Of a DNA stretch of 64,000 bases, positions 1 through 10,176 are shown piece after piece (position 1 is the stretch's first letter; every line of letters begins with the position of its first letter). The stretch comes from Candidatus Mycobacterium methanotrophicum (lineage in GTDB: Bacteria; Actinomycetota; Actinomycetes; Mycobacteriales; Mycobacteriaceae), in assembly GCF_023515995.1 (NCBI RefSeq), contig NZ_CP097320.1, positions 248,001 to 312,000 of the forward strand, given 5' to 3'. Made by a program: the position numbers and the translations under genes. The notes beneath the pieces are model-generated. The model saw only the letters and a list, made by a program, of their open reading frames with translations. It was not told the origin of the DNA and searched no databases.

Positions 1-874
1 CGGCTGCGATGCAGCCACGCGGTAACTCCTTGGGCTGCGGCAAGATTCCCAACGGCTCAGCCTTAGCGGCCCGCAGCGCGTCGGCCTCATTGGGCAGGTT
101 CTCGATCATGGTGTCCAGCACCAGGTTTCGGCGGGCCAGCGCGCCGTCCGGATTGGTGTAGGGATTCAGCGCGCTGGTCGACTGGACGAGGCCGGCCAGC
201 AGCGCCGCTTGCTGCCAGTCCAGGTCGGACGCGTTGACACCGAAGTAGGTCTGCGCGGCGTCCTGCACGCCAAAAGCGTTGTTACCGAAGGACACCAGGT
301 TCAGGTAGCGGGTCAGGATATCCGGTTTAGCGAACGTCTTGTCAAGAGTGAGCGCCATCCGAATCTCGCGAAGTTTGCGCGCTGGCGTGGTCTCGACTGC
401 CGCGCGTTTTTCGGCGTCGGTCTGCGCGATTACCAGCAGCTGATAGTTCTTTACATACTGCTGCTCGATCGTGGAGCCGCCGCGGGTATCAGCGTCGCCC
501 GATGCGTAGCCGGCCAGCCCGGTCAGGGTGCCTTTCCAGTCCACGCCGTTGTGCTCGGCAAACCGCTTATCTTCGATCGAAACGATCGCCAGCTTCATGG
601 TGTTGGCGATCTTGTCGCCGGGTACCTCGAAGCGCCGTTGCGAATACAGCCAAGCGATCGTGTTGCCTTTCGCGTCGACCATTGTGGTCACCGCTGGGAC
701 TTCCCCCTCGAGCAGTTGGGCGGACGCGTTGCCGACGACTTCGGAGGCACGATTCGATGCCAGCCCGATACCGCCGACCAGGGGGAACAGCAGGGCCGCG
801 ACGACGACGCTGGCCAGAACGCAGCACCCGACGAGCTTGGCGACGGTGATCGCAGTCGTGGGACGCTCCGGCAT
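1..874 (-). CDS. ponA2: Class A penicillin-binding protein PonA2, N-terminal part (runs off the window)
   Basis: Bifunctional peptidoglycan glycosyltransferase/transpeptidase anchored in the cytoplasmic membrane. Only about the first 291 residues are here; the frame is open to base 1. The start is ATG at 874 (MPERPTTAITVAKLVGC). A membrane segment covers roughly residues 10-36. The GT51 glycosyltransferase domain follows, with the catalytic-Glu motif EDKRFAEH and the second signature GGSTIEQQYVKN. The transpeptidase and PASTA parts lie outside. Residue identity to M. tuberculosis PonA2 (Rv3682) is high from memory, and whiB4 is divergent to it as in that genome. No defect is seen. Confidence 0.95.
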   Translation of the reverse strand, partial: MPERPTTAITVAKLVGCCVLASVVVAALLFPLVGGIGLASNRASEVVGNASAQLLEGEVPAVTTMVDAKGNTIAWLYSQRRFEVPGDKIANTMKLAIVSIEDKRFAEHNGVDWKGTLTGLAGYASGDADTRGGSTIEQQYVKNYQLLVIAQTDAEKRAAVETTPARKLREIRMALTLDKTFAKPDILTRYLNLVSFGNNAFGVQDAAQTYFGVNASDLDWQQAALLAGLVQSTSALNPYTNPDGALARRNLVLDTMIENLPNEADALRAAKAEPLGILPQPKELPRGCIAA

Positions 875-1187
875 GGCTACTAGATTAGCGGCGCGTTGTG
901 CCAATGTAAGCGCTCAGGTCTCTCTCAGTCGCAGCTCAGGGCCATGTTGGCCGTCGCTTCGTCGCATTTCAGGGGCATTTTCAAGATCGGACGGCACGGT
1001 CGTCCCAAAACAGGATGTATCGGACTGTTGCGTAATTGATACCTGACCACGTAGCTTATGCACACAATGAGATACAGGTAACACCGAAGCGGAGAGTGTG
1101 GCGCAGCTCGCATCGGCAGATCTCGTGGGTTTCCTGGATCTAACACGGGGTCGCCGGAGCGGTGGCAGGAGCTAAGGGGAATCGCTG
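875..1187. promoter_or_regulatory. Divergent ponA2/whiB4 intergenic region
   Basis: 313 bp with no gene. On the plus strand TTGCGT at 1028-1033 and TAGCTT at 1052-1057 (18-bp spacer) could serve whiB4. No clear box was found for ponA2. The whiB4 ribosome-binding site is AAGGGGA at 1174-1180. Confidence 0.35.
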
Positions 1188-1541
1188 GTGTCAGGTACGC
1201 GGACCGCGGTGCGTAGGACGAGCGCAGCACCGACAAGCAACATTTTGTGTGGCGCTGATGCCGAGTCGAGGATCGCGTGGGTTTCCAAGGCCTTGTGCCG
1301 GGCCGCCGATCCTGACGAGCTGTTCGTCAGGGGGGCGGCACAACGTAAGGCTGCTGTGATCTGCAGGCACTGCCCGGTAATGCTGGAATGCGGCGCTGAC
1401 GCCCTGGACAACCGTGTCGAGTTCGGTGTGTGGGGCGGCATGACCGAACGCCAGCGTCGGGCGCTACTCAAGCAACATCCCGAAGTGGTTTCCTGGGCGG
1501 AGTTCTTCGCCGCGCAGCGCAAGCACCGCAGCGTTGGCTAA
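1188..1541 (+). CDS. whiB4: WhiB-family redox-sensing iron-sulfur regulator WhiB4
   Basis: 117-residue WhiB protein, a cytoplasmic 4Fe-4S regulator that responds to oxygen and redox state; in M. tuberculosis WhiB4 controls antioxidant genes. The four cluster cysteines are visible: C37, then C59-x2-C62 and C68. The WhiB turn GVWGG follows at residues 80-84 and a basic tail (TERQRRALLK) after it. The start is GTG at 1188, with an AAGGGGA Shine-Dalgarno 7 bases upstream. The central residues AAQRKAAVICRHCPVM match M. tuberculosis WhiB4 as I remember it. It is convergent with bagB downstream. Confidence 0.95.
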   Translation: MSGTRTAVRRTSAAPTSNILCGADAESRIAWVSKALCRAADPDELFVRGAAQRKAAVICRHCPVMLECGADALDNRVEFGVWGGMTERQRRALLKQHPEVVSWAEFFAAQRKHRSVG

Positions 1542-1659
1542 CTAGCCGTCCGGCAAAGTATCGACCCGTATTGGGTCATGCGGCGACAATCAGCTTGGGG
1601 CCTGGTTGTTTCGGCTAGTCCCGCGGCGTTCCGGTTTCGAGGCTGGGCCGGCTGGATTC

Positions 1660-2835
1660 TCAGCGGGCTGCGCTGCGGCTTGCGTCGTCTTCGACGGGGA
1701 CCGAAGTCATCTGGTCGGCGATCGCACGCAGCGCCTCTAGATCGGAAACGTCGAACGGCAGCGACGGCACTCCGACGATGGCGACATGCGGGTTGGCCGC
1801 GGTGAACCTTGACAGCAGGCGGATCTCGCGCTTGGAGGTCGCCGCGCGCTCGGCGTGGATCTGCAGGACAGCCATTGCCAAGTCCGTTGTGTCCGATTCG
1901 CCAGTACCTTCTGACTCGTTCTCGAGGGTCTTGGCGCCGTCAATCGCCCGCTCAAGCGGTAACGAACACAACATCGGATGGGTTCGGTTCAGGATGAGCC
2001 CCGCCAGTGGCATACGTTCCTCCGAGAGCCGGTCCACGAAGAACGATGCCTCCCTCAGCGCATCCGGCTCGGCGGCCGACACCACCGCGAACTGAGTACC
2101 GCGGCGCTTCAAGAAGGCATAGGTACGGTCCGCCTTTTCCCGGAAGCCGCCGAAGGTGGCATCCAGTGACTGCACGAAATCAGCAGCATCGGAAAGTATC
2201 TGGGAACCGAGGATGGTTGACAGCGCCCTCATCGCCAAGCCGACCGCACCTGTGACGAGTCGACCGATGCCGCGCCCTGGGCTTAACAGCAGTCGCCATA
2301 AGCGGCTATCCATGAAGCTGCCCAACCGTTTCGGCGCATCCAGGAAGTCCAGGGCATTACGCGATGGTGGGGTATCGACCACAACCAGATCCCAACGGTC
2401 CTCGCTGAGTAGCTGGCCGAGCTTCTCCATCGCCATGTACTCCTGCGTGCCAGCCAGTGAGGTAGCGACAGTCTGATAAAACTGGTTATCCAAAATCGCT
2501 TGGGCCCGATCGGGTCCCGAATACTGGATCACCATCTCGTCGAACGTGCGGCGCATGTCGAGCATCATCGCGAACAGTTGGCCGGGTACTTCTGGCGCCA
2601 GCGGCACCCGCTGCGGCGAGTTGCCAAGGTCGTTGATTCCCAACGCTTGGGCTAGCCGCTTAGCCGGGTCGATCGTCAAAACCACGACGGTGCGGCCATA
2701 TTCGGCTGCACGCAATGCCATTGCTGCGGCGGTGGTGGTCTTGCCGACCCCCCCCGCGCCGCAGCACACCACGACGCGATTAGCGGTGTCGGCCAGGATC
2801 GCGGCAACATCGAGTTTCGGCGGTGTGATGCTCAT
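1660..2835 (-). CDS. bagB: ArsA/Get3-like ATPase, second gene of a pair (Rv3680 homologue, BagB)
   Basis: 391-residue SIMIBI-class P-loop ATPase. The deviant Walker A is [10 protein letters not shown] near residue 25, with the switch/Walker B motif [11 protein letters not shown] near 150. In M. tuberculosis the pair Rv3679/Rv3680 was named BagA/BagB as bacterial homologues of Get3, the ATPase that targets tail-anchored membrane proteins; the true client is not settled. It starts with ATG at 2835, overlapping the bagA stop by four bases (ATGA), so the two are translationally coupled and probably form a complex. The protein is cytosolic and no membrane segment is seen. Confidence 0.92.
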   Translation of the reverse strand: MSITPPKLDVAAILADTANRVVVCCGAGGVGKTTTAAAMALRAAEYGRTVVVLTIDPAKRLAQALGINDLGNSPQRVPLAPEVPGQLFAMMLDMRRTFDEMVIQYSGPDRAQAILDNQFYQTVATSLAGTQEYMAMEKLGQLLSEDRWDLVVVDTPPSRNALDFLDAPKRLGSFMDSRLWRLLLSPGRGIGRLVTGAVGLAMRALSTILGSQILSDAADFVQSLDATFGGFREKADRTYAFLKRRGTQFAVVSAAEPDALREASFFVDRLSEERMPLAGLILNRTHPMLCSLPLERAIDGAKTLENESEGTGESDTTDLAMAVLQIHAERAATSKREIRLLSRFTAANPHVAIVGVPSLPFDVSDLEALRAIADQMTSVPVEDDASRSAAR

Positions 2836-3857
2836 CGAACTCCCTGCTGTGCAAGGGATTCGGAAAGCTCATAGAGGCTCCCGAGGTCGACGCCGTCGGC
2901 GATGGTGGGCAGCTCAAGCCGGGGTACCTTCAGCTCGTCGAGCTGCTCTGCGGTTGCTGCTCGCGCAGTGATTCGGGTGGCGTGCTGAATCGTCTCGGTG
3001 AGCAGTCCCGCAAAATCTGCGTCGGACAGCTTGATCCCGGCGGCGGCCAAACCCGCGTGCACCGCGTCGGCATCGACGTCGCCCTCGGCGGCTTTGGCGA
3101 GATTGTCGGGTTGCAGGTGGGCCGCGATATTGCGGTTGACGATCGCGCTGCCGATGGGTAGTCCCAGCCGCTGCAACTCATCGATCGCCTCCATCGTCTC
3201 CTGCATCGGCAGCGCCTCCAGAAGCGTGACCAGGTGGATCGCCGTTTGATCCGAGTGCAGGAGCTTCACCACACCTTCGGCCTGCGAGTACACCGGACCG
3301 CCCTTGGCGAGATCAGACACCGCCCTGGTGACGTCCAAAAAGCGTACGATGCGGCCGGTCGGCGGCGCGTCGACGATGATCGCGTCGTAAACCGGGTCCA
3401 TGGCCCCCTTGTTCAAGCGGGTCACCGATTCCTTGATCTTGCCGGTGAGCAGGACGTCGCGCAGACCCGGCGCGATCGTCGTTGCGAACTCGATCGCCCC
3501 GATGCGCCGCATCGCCCGGCCCGCGATGCCGAGGTTGTAGAACATGTCGAGGTATTCCAGGAACGCGGCCTCGATGTCGATCGCCAGCGCGTTGACCTGA
3601 CCACCGTACTCGGCAGTTGCGACCTTGACCTCTTTGTAGGGCAGCGGCGGCACGTCGAACAGTTGCGCAATCCCTTGGCGCCCTTCAACTTCTACGAGCA
3701 AGACCTTGCGTCCTCCCGACGCGAGAGTAAGCGCGAGCGCGGCGGCCACCGTCGACTTACCGGTACCGCCTTTGCCGGTCACGAAATGCAGCCGGGCCTT
3801 GGATAATCGCGATGGCCAGCGCGTGGTGTTGCCGTCGCTCGGTGTGGTCGCCACCAA
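2832..3857 (-). CDS. bagA: ArsA/Get3-like ATPase, first gene of a pair (Rv3679 homologue, BagA)
   Basis: 341-residue partner of BagB. The Walker A is GKGGTGKST, starting near residue 28 with the intermonomer Lys typical of the ArsA/Get3/MinD class. A DAPPTGR switch motif follows, where Get3 has DTAPTGH. The start is TTG at 3857, with GTG at 3854 as an alternative giving nearly the same product. The gene is divergent from the small plus-strand gene at 3960. The full sequence from [11 protein letters not shown] to the C-terminus [10 protein letters not shown] agrees with M. tuberculosis Rv3679 from memory. Confidence 0.92.
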   Translation of the reverse strand: MVATTPSDGNTTRWPSRLSKARLHFVTGKGGTGKSTVAAALALTLASGGRKVLLVEVEGRQGIAQLFDVPPLPYKEVKVATAEYGGQVNALAIDIEAAFLEYLDMFYNLGIAGRAMRRIGAIEFATTIAPGLRDVLLTGKIKESVTRLNKGAMDPVYDAIIVDAPPTGRIVRFLDVTRAVSDLAKGGPVYSQAEGVVKLLHSDQTAIHLVTLLEALPMQETMEAIDELQRLGLPIGSAIVNRNIAAHLQPDNLAKAAEGDVDADAVHAGLAAAGIKLSDADFAGLLTETIQHATRITARAATAEQLDELKVPRLELPTIADGVDLGSLYELSESLAQQGVR

Positions 3858-3959
3858 TGCATGCTAACCACGTCGCCCGGCTGCTCCTCGCGCTGCTCGG
3901 CTGCGCGCATCGTCGCCGGGCGCCACGGGACTCACCGCCGCTGCCGATAAGCTCGAGTT

Positions 3960-4121
3960 ATGAGCCAACCGACCACGTGGGAGTACGCCACAGTCCCCCT
4001 GTTGACACACGCCACCAAGCAGATCCTCGACCAGTGGGGTGCTGACGGTTGGGAGCTGGTGGCCGTGTTGCCCGGGCCGACCGGCGAACAGCACGTAGCG
4101 TACCTGAAACGCCCGAAGTGA
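3960..4121 (+). CDS. Small conserved mycobacterial protein (Rv3678A-like)
   Basis: 53 residues beginning MSQPTTWEYATVPLL, with a core WELVAVLPG that resembles DUF4177-type small proteins. The start is ATG at 3960 and the stop TGA at 4119-4121 overlaps the GTG of the next gene (GTGA), so it heads a coupled run with the RidA and metallo-lactamase genes. No signal peptide or membrane segment is seen. The sequence matches the small M. tuberculosis protein Rv3678A from memory; function unknown. Confidence 0.85.
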   Translation: MSQPTTWEYATVPLLTHATKQILDQWGADGWELVAVLPGPTGEQHVAYLKRPK

Positions 4122-4573
4122 GTGCGTCCGCCCGGCTCGCTGAGCTGGGGCTCGAACTCCCCGAAGTACCGAAGCCGTTGGCGTCCTACGTTCCCGCGGT
4201 GCGTACCGGCAACCTGGTGTACACGGCGGGTCAATTGCCGATGCAGGCCGGCAAGCTGGCCGCGACCGGCAAGCTCGGCGCCGACATCACCCCGGAGGAG
4301 GGCAAGGCGCTGGCCCGGATCTGCGCACTCAACGCGCTGGCCGCTGTCGATTCGCTGGTGGGCATCGACGCGGTAACTCAGGTGGTCAAGGTGGTCGGGT
4401 TCGTTGCGTCCGTACCCGGATTCAACGGCCAGCCCGGCGTCGTCAACGGCGCATCAGATTTGCTTGCTGCGGTGTTCGCGGATCGGGGCAGCCATGCCCG
4501 CTCCGCCGTCGGCGTATCCGAGTTGCCGTTGGACGCTCCAGTGGAGGTCGAGTTGGTGGTCGAGGTCGGGTGA
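4118..4573 (+). CDS. RidA/YjgF-family enamine/imine deaminase-like protein
   Basis: 151-residue single-domain RidA-family protein (Rv3678c homologue). The family forms trimers and hydrolyses reactive enamines/imines made by PLP enzymes. Visible family features are the N-terminal VPAVRTGNLVYTAGQLP block and the C-terminal SHARSAVGVSELPLDAPVEVE block with the Arg expected at the substrate carboxylate site. I chose GTG at 4118 because it overlaps the upstream stop and gives the MSASARLAELG start seen in homologues; an earlier GTG at 4049 would overlap the whole previous gene. It ends overlapping the next GTG by four bases. Confidence 0.9.
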   Translation: MSASARLAELGLELPEVPKPLASYVPAVRTGNLVYTAGQLPMQAGKLAATGKLGADITPEEGKALARICALNALAAVDSLVGIDAVTQVVKVVGFVASVPGFNGQPGVVNGASDLLAAVFADRGSHARSAVGVSELPLDAPVEVELVVEVG

Positions 4574-5364
4574 CTGCCACGGTTGAGTCGCCGACTCATC
4601 CCGCGTACGGTCGGCTGCGTTCGGTCACCGCAACCGCATCGGTGCTGTTGGCCGACAACCCGGGTCCGATGACGCTGGGCGGCACCAACACCTGGGTGCT
4701 ACGTGGACCACGCAGCGACGAGATGGTGGTCGTTGATCCTGGCCCCGACGACGACGAGCACATCGCGAAAATCGCCGGCCTGGGCCGCATCGCCCTGGTG
4801 CTGATCAGCCACCGCCACGGCGACCACACCGATGCCATCGACAAGCTGGTCGAGCGCACCGGCGCGCCGGTCCGTTCGGCTGGCAGCGGGTTCCTGCGTG
4901 GCCTGTCGGCCGAACTGGCCGACGGCGAAGTGATCGACGCCGCCGGCCTGCGGATCACGGCGTTGGCGACGCCTGGCCACACCGCCGATTCTTTCTCGTT
5001 CGTGCTGGAAGACGCGGTGCTGACCGCGGACACGGTGTTGGGTCGCGGAACGACGGTCATCGACACCGAAGACGGCAGCCTGGCTCGGTACCTGGAGTCG
5101 CTGCACCGGCTGCGTGGGCTGGGCCAGCGAACAGTGCTACCCGGCCACGGCCCGGACTTGGCGAATCTAGAAGCCGTAGCGTCGGGATACCTGGCGCACC
5201 GGGAGCAGCGGCTGGAGCAGGTGCGCTCGGCATTGCGTGCTCTCGGCGACGACGCCACCGCACGCCAGGTTGTCGAGCACGTCTATGTCGACGTCGACGA
5301 GGAACTGTGGGGCGTCGCGGAATGGTCAGTGCAGGCGCAGCTGAACTACTTGCGCCGAGATTGA
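4570..5364 (+). CDS. Metallo-beta-lactamase-fold hydrolase (Rv3677c homologue)
   Basis: 264-residue zinc hydrolase of the glyoxalase II/MBL superfamily. The metal motif HRHGDH is at residues 81-86 (H81, H83, D85, H86), then TPGHTADS near 140 and the second-site GHGPDL near 195. A C-terminal winged-helix-like segment (AEWSVQAQLNYLRRD) is typical of the LACTB2-like branch, which includes ribonucleases. It starts at GTG 4570, overlapping the RidA stop, so the three small genes are one operon. Substrate unknown. Confidence 0.88.
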   Translation: MTATVESPTHPAYGRLRSVTATASVLLADNPGPMTLGGTNTWVLRGPRSDEMVVVDPGPDDDEHIAKIAGLGRIALVLISHRHGDHTDAIDKLVERTGAPVRSAGSGFLRGLSAELADGEVIDAAGLRITALATPGHTADSFSFVLEDAVLTADTVLGRGTTVIDTEDGSLARYLESLHRLRGLGQRTVLPGHGPDLANLEAVASGYLAHREQRLEQVRSALRALGDDATARQVVEHVYVDVDEELWGVAEWSVQAQLNYLRRD

Positions 5365-5405
5365 CGTTTTGCAGCGAAACGATGAGTAGGCGCCTGCGAA
5401 ACGTC
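5363..5405. terminator. Inverted repeat between convergent MBL and crp genes
   Basis: Arms 5363-5374 and 5394-5405 are complementary over 12 bp with one G-T pair. It lies at the junction of two convergent genes and could act in both directions. No long T-tract follows, so this is a weak prediction. Confidence 0.45.
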
Positions 5406-5416
5406 GATCTCGGGAT

Positions 5417-6091
5417 CTAGCGTGCTCGCCTAGCCAACCGTTCCGAGTCGGAGATCAGCACGCTTTTGCCCTCCAAACGAATCCAGCCCCGGTGGGCGAA
5501 GTCGGCCAGCGCTTTATTCACGGTCTCCCGCGACGCGCCGACCAGCTGGGCGATCTCCTCCTGGGTCAGGTCGTGGGTCACCCGCATAGCGCCGCCCTCC
5601 TGGGTGCCGAAACGCTGGGCCAGCTGCAGCAGTTGCTTGGCGACCCGGCCGGGCACGTCGGTGAAGATGAGGTCGGCGAGGTTGTTGTTCGTGCGTCGCA
5701 GCCGGCGGGCCAGCACCCGCAGCAGCTGCCCGGCGATTTCGGGCCGATCCGCGATCCACGCCCGCAACGCGTCGCGATCCATCGACACCGCGCGCACCTC
5801 GGTGATTGTGGTGGCGCTGGAGGTCCGCGGCCCGGGATCGAAGATCGACAGCTCACCGAACATATCGGACGGGCCCATGATGGTCAGCAGGTTTTCCCGG
5901 CCGTCCGGTGAACGGCGGCCGATCTTGACCTTCCCGGCAACGATGATGTACAGCCGATCACCCGGCTCGCCCTCCGCGAAAATCATGTGTCCGCGGGGGA
6001 AGTCGACGGGCTGCAGTTGCTTGGTCAGCGCGGCGACGGCGCTTGGTTCAACCCCCTGGAAGATTCCGGCCCTCGCCAGGATCTCGTCCAC
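5417..6091 (-). CDS. crp: cAMP receptor protein Crp (CRP/FNR family global regulator)
   Basis: 224-residue cAMP-responsive transcription factor. Order: cyclic-nucleotide domain (about residues 10-120, with the phosphate-binding cassette FGELSIF...PRTSSATT), a long dimer helix, then a winged helix with the recognition region [15 protein letters not shown]. The sequence is nearly that of M. tuberculosis Rv3676. The start is GTG at 6091 with GAAGGGG about 8 bases upstream. It is convergent with the MBL gene. In M. tuberculosis Crp controls genes such as whiB1 and rpfA and is needed for virulence. Confidence 0.96.
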   Translation of the reverse strand: MDEILARAGIFQGVEPSAVAALTKQLQPVDFPRGHMIFAEGEPGDRLYIIVAGKVKIGRRSPDGRENLLTIMGPSDMFGELSIFDPGPRTSSATTITEVRAVSMDRDALRAWIADRPEIAGQLLRVLARRLRRTNNNLADLIFTDVPGRVAKQLLQLAQRFGTQEGGAMRVTHDLTQEEIAQLVGASRETVNKALADFAHRGWIRLEGKSVLISDSERLARRAR

Positions 6092-6198
6092 GTTGCCCCT
6101 TCGCTACTTAAATGACTCTAGATTTGCCCAGGATGCCCGGGTCGGTTGACGGGCCGACCAGCAGTCTAGAGATCAGCCATCAACTCGACCTGCCAACG

Positions 6199-7452
<1,254 letters not shown>

Positions 7453-7469
7453 CGCAGCACGCCCGCCAG

Positions 7470-8123
7470 ATGATCACTTGCACGCCTCGAACCGCCGGTT
7501 GGACCATCGCGGCGCTGGTGCTCGTTGGGGCGTTGCTGGCCGCGTTCTTCGTTGAGCTGGGTGATAGGCCCCGGCAAGTGGGGGGACCCCCACCGGCCGG
7601 CTCCGGCCGCGAGCATCGCGACGCCGACACCCCAGCGGCCCTGGCCGGGCCGCGGCAGCGCGCCAACCTCGCGCCGTGTCCGCACCCAGGCGCCGATCCT
7701 GGTCCGCCGGCGTTGCGCGGTGTGACCGCGCAATGCGCAGCCGACGGCTCGGTTGTCGACGTCGGGCCGGCCCTGGCCGGGCATCGGGTGGTGCTCAACT
7801 TGTGGGCGTACTGGTGTGCACCGTGCGTGGCCGAACTTCCTGCGATGGCCGAGTATCAACGCCGCGTGGGGAGCAATGCCATGGTGGTGACGGTCCACCA
7901 GGCCGAGAACGAGACGGCGGCCTTGGTGCGATTGGCGGACCTGGGTGTCCGATTGCCGACGCTGCAGGACGGCAGCCGTCGGATCGCGGCGGCGTTACGG
8001 GTGCCAAATGTGATGCCCGCGACAGTAGTGCTGAGATTGGACGGTAGCGTTGCGCAGACCCTGCCGCGCGCTTTCGCCAACGCCGACGAGATCGCAGCTG
8101 CGCTCGGCGATCAGACGCGATGA
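7470..8123 (+). CDS. Membrane-anchored thioredoxin-like protein (Rv3673c homologue)
   Basis: 217 residues: an N-terminal membrane anchor (about residues 9-30), a Pro/Gly-rich linker, then a TlpA/ResA-type thioredoxin fold with the redox motif WAYWCAPC and the cis-Pro region VMPATVVL. It probably faces the periplasm and reduces or transfers disulfides. An extra Cys pair (NLAPCPHPG, VTAQCAADG) precedes the fold. The start ATG 7470 gives the anchor; upstream reading frame overlaps nth. It ends at 8123, so it is close-coupled with the Nudix gene as in M. tuberculosis. Confidence 0.88.
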   Translation: MITCTPRTAGWTIAALVLVGALLAAFFVELGDRPRQVGGPPPAGSGREHRDADTPAALAGPRQRANLAPCPHPGADPGPPALRGVTAQCAADGSVVDVGPALAGHRVVLNLWAYWCAPCVAELPAMAEYQRRVGSNAMVVTVHQAENETAALVRLADLGVRLPTLQDGSRRIAAALRVPNVMPATVVLRLDGSVAQTLPRAFANADEIAAALGDQTR

Positions 8124-8164
8124 CGCCCGCGGAGGACCAGGGTGATTGGACGAAGGAGGGGCCG

Positions 8165-8986
8165 GTGAGCGCAGGGGGCACTCAACGACCACGCGGTGGC
8201 GACCTCACCCACCCGCGAGGAACGATTCCGTTGAGGCCCGGGCTGGGCCCGTCCTGGCTGCGCAGGTTGGTCGACAACGTCAGTCAGGTGCCCGACGCTT
8301 ACCGGCGTCGGCTCCCCGCCGACGTACTGGCCACGGTGACTGCCGCCAAGGCGACGGCCTCGCTGCGCAAAGATGCTCGCGACGCAGCGGTGCTGGTGCT
8401 GTTCTCCGGTCCCCCGTCCAGCCAAGCCAACGGCGCTCGGCCCGGCTCCCCTCCCGATGGAGCCGATCTGCTGCTCACGGTGCGGGCTTGCACATTGCGT
8501 CACCACGCCGGCCAAGCGGCCTTCCCTGGGGGCACCTCCGATCCGGACGACGACGGGCCGGTGGCCACCGCGCTGCGAGAGGCACACGAAGAGACCGGCA
8601 TAGATACGGGCAAGCTGCATCCGCTGGCCACGATGGAGCGAACGTTCATCGCGCCGTCGGGTTTTCACGTCGTCCCGGTGTTGGCGTATTCGCCGGATCC
8701 CGGGCCGGTGGCCGTTGTCGATGAAGCGGAGACAGCAATCGTCGCCCGGGTCCCGGTGCAGGCGTTCATCAATCCGGCCAATCGGCTGATGGTCTACCGC
8801 AGCGCGTTGCACCGCCGCTTCGCCGGGCCGGCGTTCCTGTTGAACGAGATGCTGGTTTGGGGATTCACCGGCCAAGTGATTTCAGCGATGCTGGACGTGG
8901 CTGGTTGGGCTAAACCCTGGGATACCAGCGATATTCGGGAATTGGACGAAGCGATGGCCCTGCTCGGCGACGAGGGTGATGCTTGA
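8165..8986 (+). CDS. Nudix hydrolase, CoA-pyrophosphatase (NudL) type
   Basis: 273-residue Nudix protein, Rv3672c homologue. The NudL-type signature HHAGQAAFPGGTSDP is followed by the Nudix box ALREAHEETGI with its metal-binding Glu residues. The usual first Glu of the box is Asp, as in the CoA-diphosphatase branch. I chose GTG 8165 because AGGAGG lies 7 bases upstream and it gives the length I recall for the homologue. An in-frame ATG at 8120 overlaps the previous stop and would add 15 residues. The stop overlaps the marP start. Confidence 0.88.
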   Translation: MSAGGTQRPRGGDLTHPRGTIPLRPGLGPSWLRRLVDNVSQVPDAYRRRLPADVLATVTAAKATASLRKDARDAAVLVLFSGPPSSQANGARPGSPPDGADLLLTVRACTLRHHAGQAAFPGGTSDPDDDGPVATALREAHEETGIDTGKLHPLATMERTFIAPSGFHVVPVLAYSPDPGPVAVVDEAETAIVARVPVQAFINPANRLMVYRSALHRRFAGPAFLLNEMLVWGFTGQVISAMLDVAGWAKPWDTSDIRELDEAMALLGDEGDA

Positions 8987-10176
8987 TGACCCCATCACAA
9001 TGGCTGGACATCGCCGTGCTGGGCATTGCTTTCGTTGCGGCGATCTCAGGTTGGCGTTCGGGCGCACTTGGTTCTTTGCTGTCATTCGTCGGTGTACTGC
9101 TCGGCGCGATCGCCGGCGTCCTGCTGGCGCCGCACCTCGTTGCCCACATCGGCGCGCCGCGGGCCAAGCTGTTCGCTGCGCTGTTTTTGATCCTGGGGCT
9201 GGTCGTGGTTGGCGAGGTCGCCGGTGTGGTGCTCGGTCGCGCGGTGCGCGGCGCGATTCACAGCCGCTCAGTCCGATTCTTCGACTCGCTGATCGGGGTG
9301 GCGGTGCAGCTGGTGGTGGTATTGGTAGCGGCATGGCTGCTGGCGACGCCGCTGACGTCGTCGTCGGGCCAGCCCAGCCTGGCTGCTGCGGTTCGCGGTT
9401 CGCGCGTGTTGGCCCAGGTCAACGGCTTCGCGCCGGATTGGCTCAAGACCGTGCCCAAACGACTGTCGTCGCTGCTGGACACCTCGGGTCTGCCGCAGGT
9501 GCTGGAACCGTTCAGTCGCACACCGGTCGTGGCGGTGGCGGCTCCAGATGCTGCGCTGGCCAACAGCCCGGTGGTCGCGGCCACTGCACCCAGCGTGGTG
9601 AAGATCCGCGCGATTGCGCCAGGTTGTCAGAAAGTGTTGGAAGGCAGCGGGTTTGTCCTCTCGCCGGACCGGGTGATGACCAACGCGCACGTGGTTGCCG
9701 GCGCCAACAGCGTCACGGTCGAAGCCAGCGGCAACCCTTATGACGCCACCGTGGTGTCCTACGACCCGACGGTCGACGTCGCGATCCTCGCTGTGCCCAA
9801 CCTGCCGCCCGGGCCGCTGGCGTTCGCCAACAGCCCGGCGGCATCGGGCACCGAGGCAATAGTGATGGGCTACCCCGGTGGCGGTGGCTTTGTGGCAACT
9901 CCGGCCAGGGTCCGGGAACTCATCGAACTCAGCGGGCCGGACATCTACCGGAATGCGACCGTCAACCGGCAGGTTTATACGCTCAGAGCCATTGTGGAAC
10001 AAGGCAACTCGGGTGGGCCCCTTATCGACCTGAACGGAAGGGTGCTCGGTGTGGTGTTCGGCGCGGCGGTCGACGACAACGACACCGGTTTCGTTCTGAC
10101 GGCCACGGAGGTGGCCGGTCAGCTGGCGCACATCGGCGACACCGCGCCGGTGGGCACCGGGCAGTGTGTCAGCTAA
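8986..10176 (+). CDS. marP: Membrane serine protease MarP (acid resistance)
   Basis: 396 residues: four predicted membrane helices (CvpA-like, residues 1-130), then a periplasmic chymotrypsin-fold protease. The catalytic residues are the His of TNAHVVAG, the Asp of TVDVAIL and the Ser of QGNSGGPL. Two cysteines (GCQKVLEG and the C-terminal GQCVS) match the disulfide known in M. tuberculosis MarP (Rv3671c), which keeps intrabacterial pH in acid and cleaves RipA. The start is ATG 8986, overlapping the Nudix stop; TTG at 8983 would add one residue. The last 8 bases overlap convergent ephE. Confidence 0.94.
   Translation: MTPSQWLDIAVLGIAFVAAISGWRSGALGSLLSFVGVLLGAIAGVLLAPHLVAHIGAPRAKLFAALFLILGLVVVGEVAGVVLGRAVRGAIHSRSVRFFDSLIGVAVQLVVVLVAAWLLATPLTSSSGQPSLAAAVRGSRVLAQVNGFAPDWLKTVPKRLSSLLDTSGLPQVLEPFSRTPVVAVAAPDAALANSPVVAATAPSVVKIRAIAPGCQKVLEGSGFVLSPDRVMTNAHVVAGANSVTVEASGNPYDATVVSYDPTVDVAILAVPNLPPGPLAFANSPAASGTEAIVMGYPGGGGFVATPARVRELIELSGPDIYRNATVNRQVYTLRAIVEQGNSGGPLIDLNGRVLGVVFGAAVDDNDTGFVLTATEVAGQLAHIGDTAPVGTGQCVS

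Noticed and set aside
5363..5405. A CRP operator between MBL and crp
   Set aside because: The site is at two 3' ends; the inverted repeat does not fit TGTGA-N6-TCACA.
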